DNA from: JBKEDH01 sp047975295
GTDB lineage: Bacteria > Bacteroidota > Bacteroidia > Flavobacteriales > Flavobacteriaceae
Assembly (NCBI GenBank): GCA_047975295.1
Contig: JBKEDH010000193.1
Coordinates: forward strand, 1 to 9,218
Direction: 5' to 3'
DNA: 9,218 bases
Shown here: piece after piece, positions 8,266 through 9,218 of the stretch
How the letters are laid out: each line of letters begins with the position of its first letter
Numbering within the stretch: position 1 is the first letter of the stretch
Notes under the pieces: generated by a model
Databases searched by the model: none
Told to the model about the DNA's origin: nothing
What the model saw: only the letters and a program-made list of their open reading frames with translations
Program-made: the position numbers and the translations under genes

Positions 8266-9218
8266 ATGAAAAGAATTATCACTAATACCACAAACAAAAT
8301 TTTCATAGCTGTTTTGATTGCTTTTGGTATTGTTTCATGTAAAAATGAAGAAAAAAAGGATACTCAAGAAGAACCTTTAACTGAGATAGTCGAAAAAAGA
8401 GGTATTTGGACTAAAGAAAAAGCTACCGAATGGTACAGCCACCAGCCTTGGCTTGTTGGAGCAAATTTCAACCCTAGTTCTTCAATTAATCAATTGGAAA
8501 TGTGGCAGAAAGACACTTTTGATCCTGAAAGAATTGATCAAGAATTAGGCTGGGCAGAAAACATAGGGATGAATTGTATGAGGGTATATCTTCATGACTT
8601 ACTCTATAAAGATGATGCTGCAGGTTTGTTCTCTCGTATGGAACAATACCTCCGTATAGCAGAAAAGCACCACATAAAAACATTATTTGTATTGTTTGAT
8701 TCTTGCTGGGATCCTTTTCCAGAATCAGGTGTTCAACGTGCACCTAAACCACACGTACACAATTCAGGCTGGGTACAAAGTCCAGGGCAAAAAGTTTTAC
8801 AAGATTCTACTCAGTATGGCAGACTTGAAAGTTATGTAAAAGAAACCGTTGGACATTTTAAAAATGACACTAGAATACTAGGTTGGGATGTTTGGAATGA
8901 ACCGGATAACATGACGGGGTCATCCTATGAAGCGGTCGAAATTCCTAATAAGGTGGATTTAGTACTAAACCTACTGGATGATGTTTTTGTATGGGCGCGA
9001 TCTGTAAACCCAAGCCAGCCACTAACTTCAGGAGTATGGATTGGAGACTGGAGCAGTCATGAGGCAATGACTCCTTTACGCAAACTACAGATAGAGCAAT
9101 CGGACATCATCACGGTTCATAACTATGATACCCCAGAGATTTTTGAAAATCGCATACAGGAGTGGCACCGCTACGGAACACCTATGATTTGTACTGAGTC
9201 TATGGCGCGACCAAACGG
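8266..9218 (+). CDS. Lipoprotein TIM-barrel glycoside hydrolase (clan GH-A, GH5/cellulase-like), C-terminus cut by window edge
   Basis: This is an exported retaining-type glycosidase of the PUL. From ATG 8266 there are 317 complete codons and no stop before the window end. A lipoprotein signal peptide ends in IVSC (Cys25), and the following KNEEKKD is rich in Lys and acidic residues, suggesting surface display. The barrel begins with WLVGANFNPSSSINQLEMW (62-80) and continues with GMNCMRVYLHD, IKTLFVLFDSCWDPFP and HNSGWVQSPG. Strand 4 has GWDVWNEPDN, with Glu212 as probable acid/base. HNYDTP follows (285-290), and ICTESMARP supplies Glu311 as probable nucleophile, the NE.../TE spacing expected of clan GH-A. 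Relatives are often labelled cellulase-family glycosylhydrolase or 1,4-beta-xylanase, but I cannot assign substrate or CAZy family. It lies 69 bp after the SusD-like gene, in the same direction. A hairpin separates them, so expression probably comes from readthrough or RNA processing. Confidence 0.88.
   Translation, partial: MKRIITNTTNKIFIAVLIAFGIVSCKNEEKKDTQEEPLTEIVEKRGIWTKEKATEWYSHQPWLVGANFNPSSSINQLEMWQKDTFDPERIDQELGWAENIGMNCMRVYLHDLLYKDDAAGLFSRMEQYLRIAEKHHIKTLFVLFDSCWDPFPESGVQRAPKPHVHNSGWVQSPGQKVLQDSTQYGRLESYVKETVGHFKNDTRILGWDVWNEPDNMTGSSYEAVEIPNKVDLVLNLLDDVFVWARSVNPSQPLTSGVWIGDWSSHEAMTPLRKLQIEQSDIITVHNYDTPEIFENRIQEWHRYGTPMICTESMARPN

Noticed and set aside
8486..8743. Minus-strand open frame of 85 codons
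   Set aside because: It is antisense to conserved barrel motifs of the glycoside hydrolase, so it is a shadow.
8266..9218. Naming the hydrolase a 1,4-beta-xylanase or endoglucanase
   Set aside because: Only the clan GH-A fold and catalytic glutamates can be seen. Nothing in the visible part fixes the substrate.
1..9218. Searched for CRISPR arrays, insertion sequences, tRNA/rRNA genes and phage or defence genes
   Set aside because: No regularly spaced repeats, transposase motifs, terminal inverted repeats or RNA-gene signatures were seen. The window is accounted for by PUL genes.

Overview
The window looks like part of a polysaccharide utilization locus (PUL) from a low-GC member of the Bacteroidota, most likely a Flavobacteriia-type organism. 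The evidence is an adjacent SusC-like/SusD-like pair, a divergent hybrid two-component sensor, a lipoprotein glycoside hydrolase, AT-rich leaders without clear Shine-Dalgarno sequences, and intergenic DNA of roughly 21% GC (counted over 3361-3540). I cannot assign a genus from the sequence alone.

Layout: positions 3273 down to 1 (minus strand) hold the first 1091 codons of a one-protein hybrid two-component system (HTCS). It has a signal peptide, a periplasmic double beta-propeller, a Y_Y_Y domain, a membrane helix, a histidine kinase and the first residues of a receiver domain. The window edge cuts it before the rest of the receiver and the expected AraC-type DNA-binding domain. I checked its frame codon by codon and found no stop. 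Positions 3274-3638 are a gene-free divergent control region. On the plus strand follow a SusC/RagA TonB-dependent transporter (3639-6656), then, 10 bp later, a SusD/RagB surface lipoprotein (6667-8196), then a terminator-like hairpin (8207-8242), then the start of a lipoprotein TIM-barrel glycoside hydrolase (8266 to beyond 9218).

Inferred working model: an oligosaccharide in the periplasm is sensed by the HTCS propeller, which switches on the divergent operon. The exported hydrolase cuts glycan, perhaps at the cell surface. SusD captures the oligosaccharides and SusC imports them with TonB-supplied energy. The hairpin after susD would favour high SusCD output relative to the enzyme. The substrate cannot be read from this window. 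The hydrolase resembles GH5-like clan GH-A enzymes often labelled cellulase or xylanase, but those labels are weak guides to its activity.

The overall architecture is a recognised type. The less settled points are the catalytic family and substrate of the hydrolase, the repeated CGTA-containing motifs in the divergent control region, and the susD-hydrolase hairpin.
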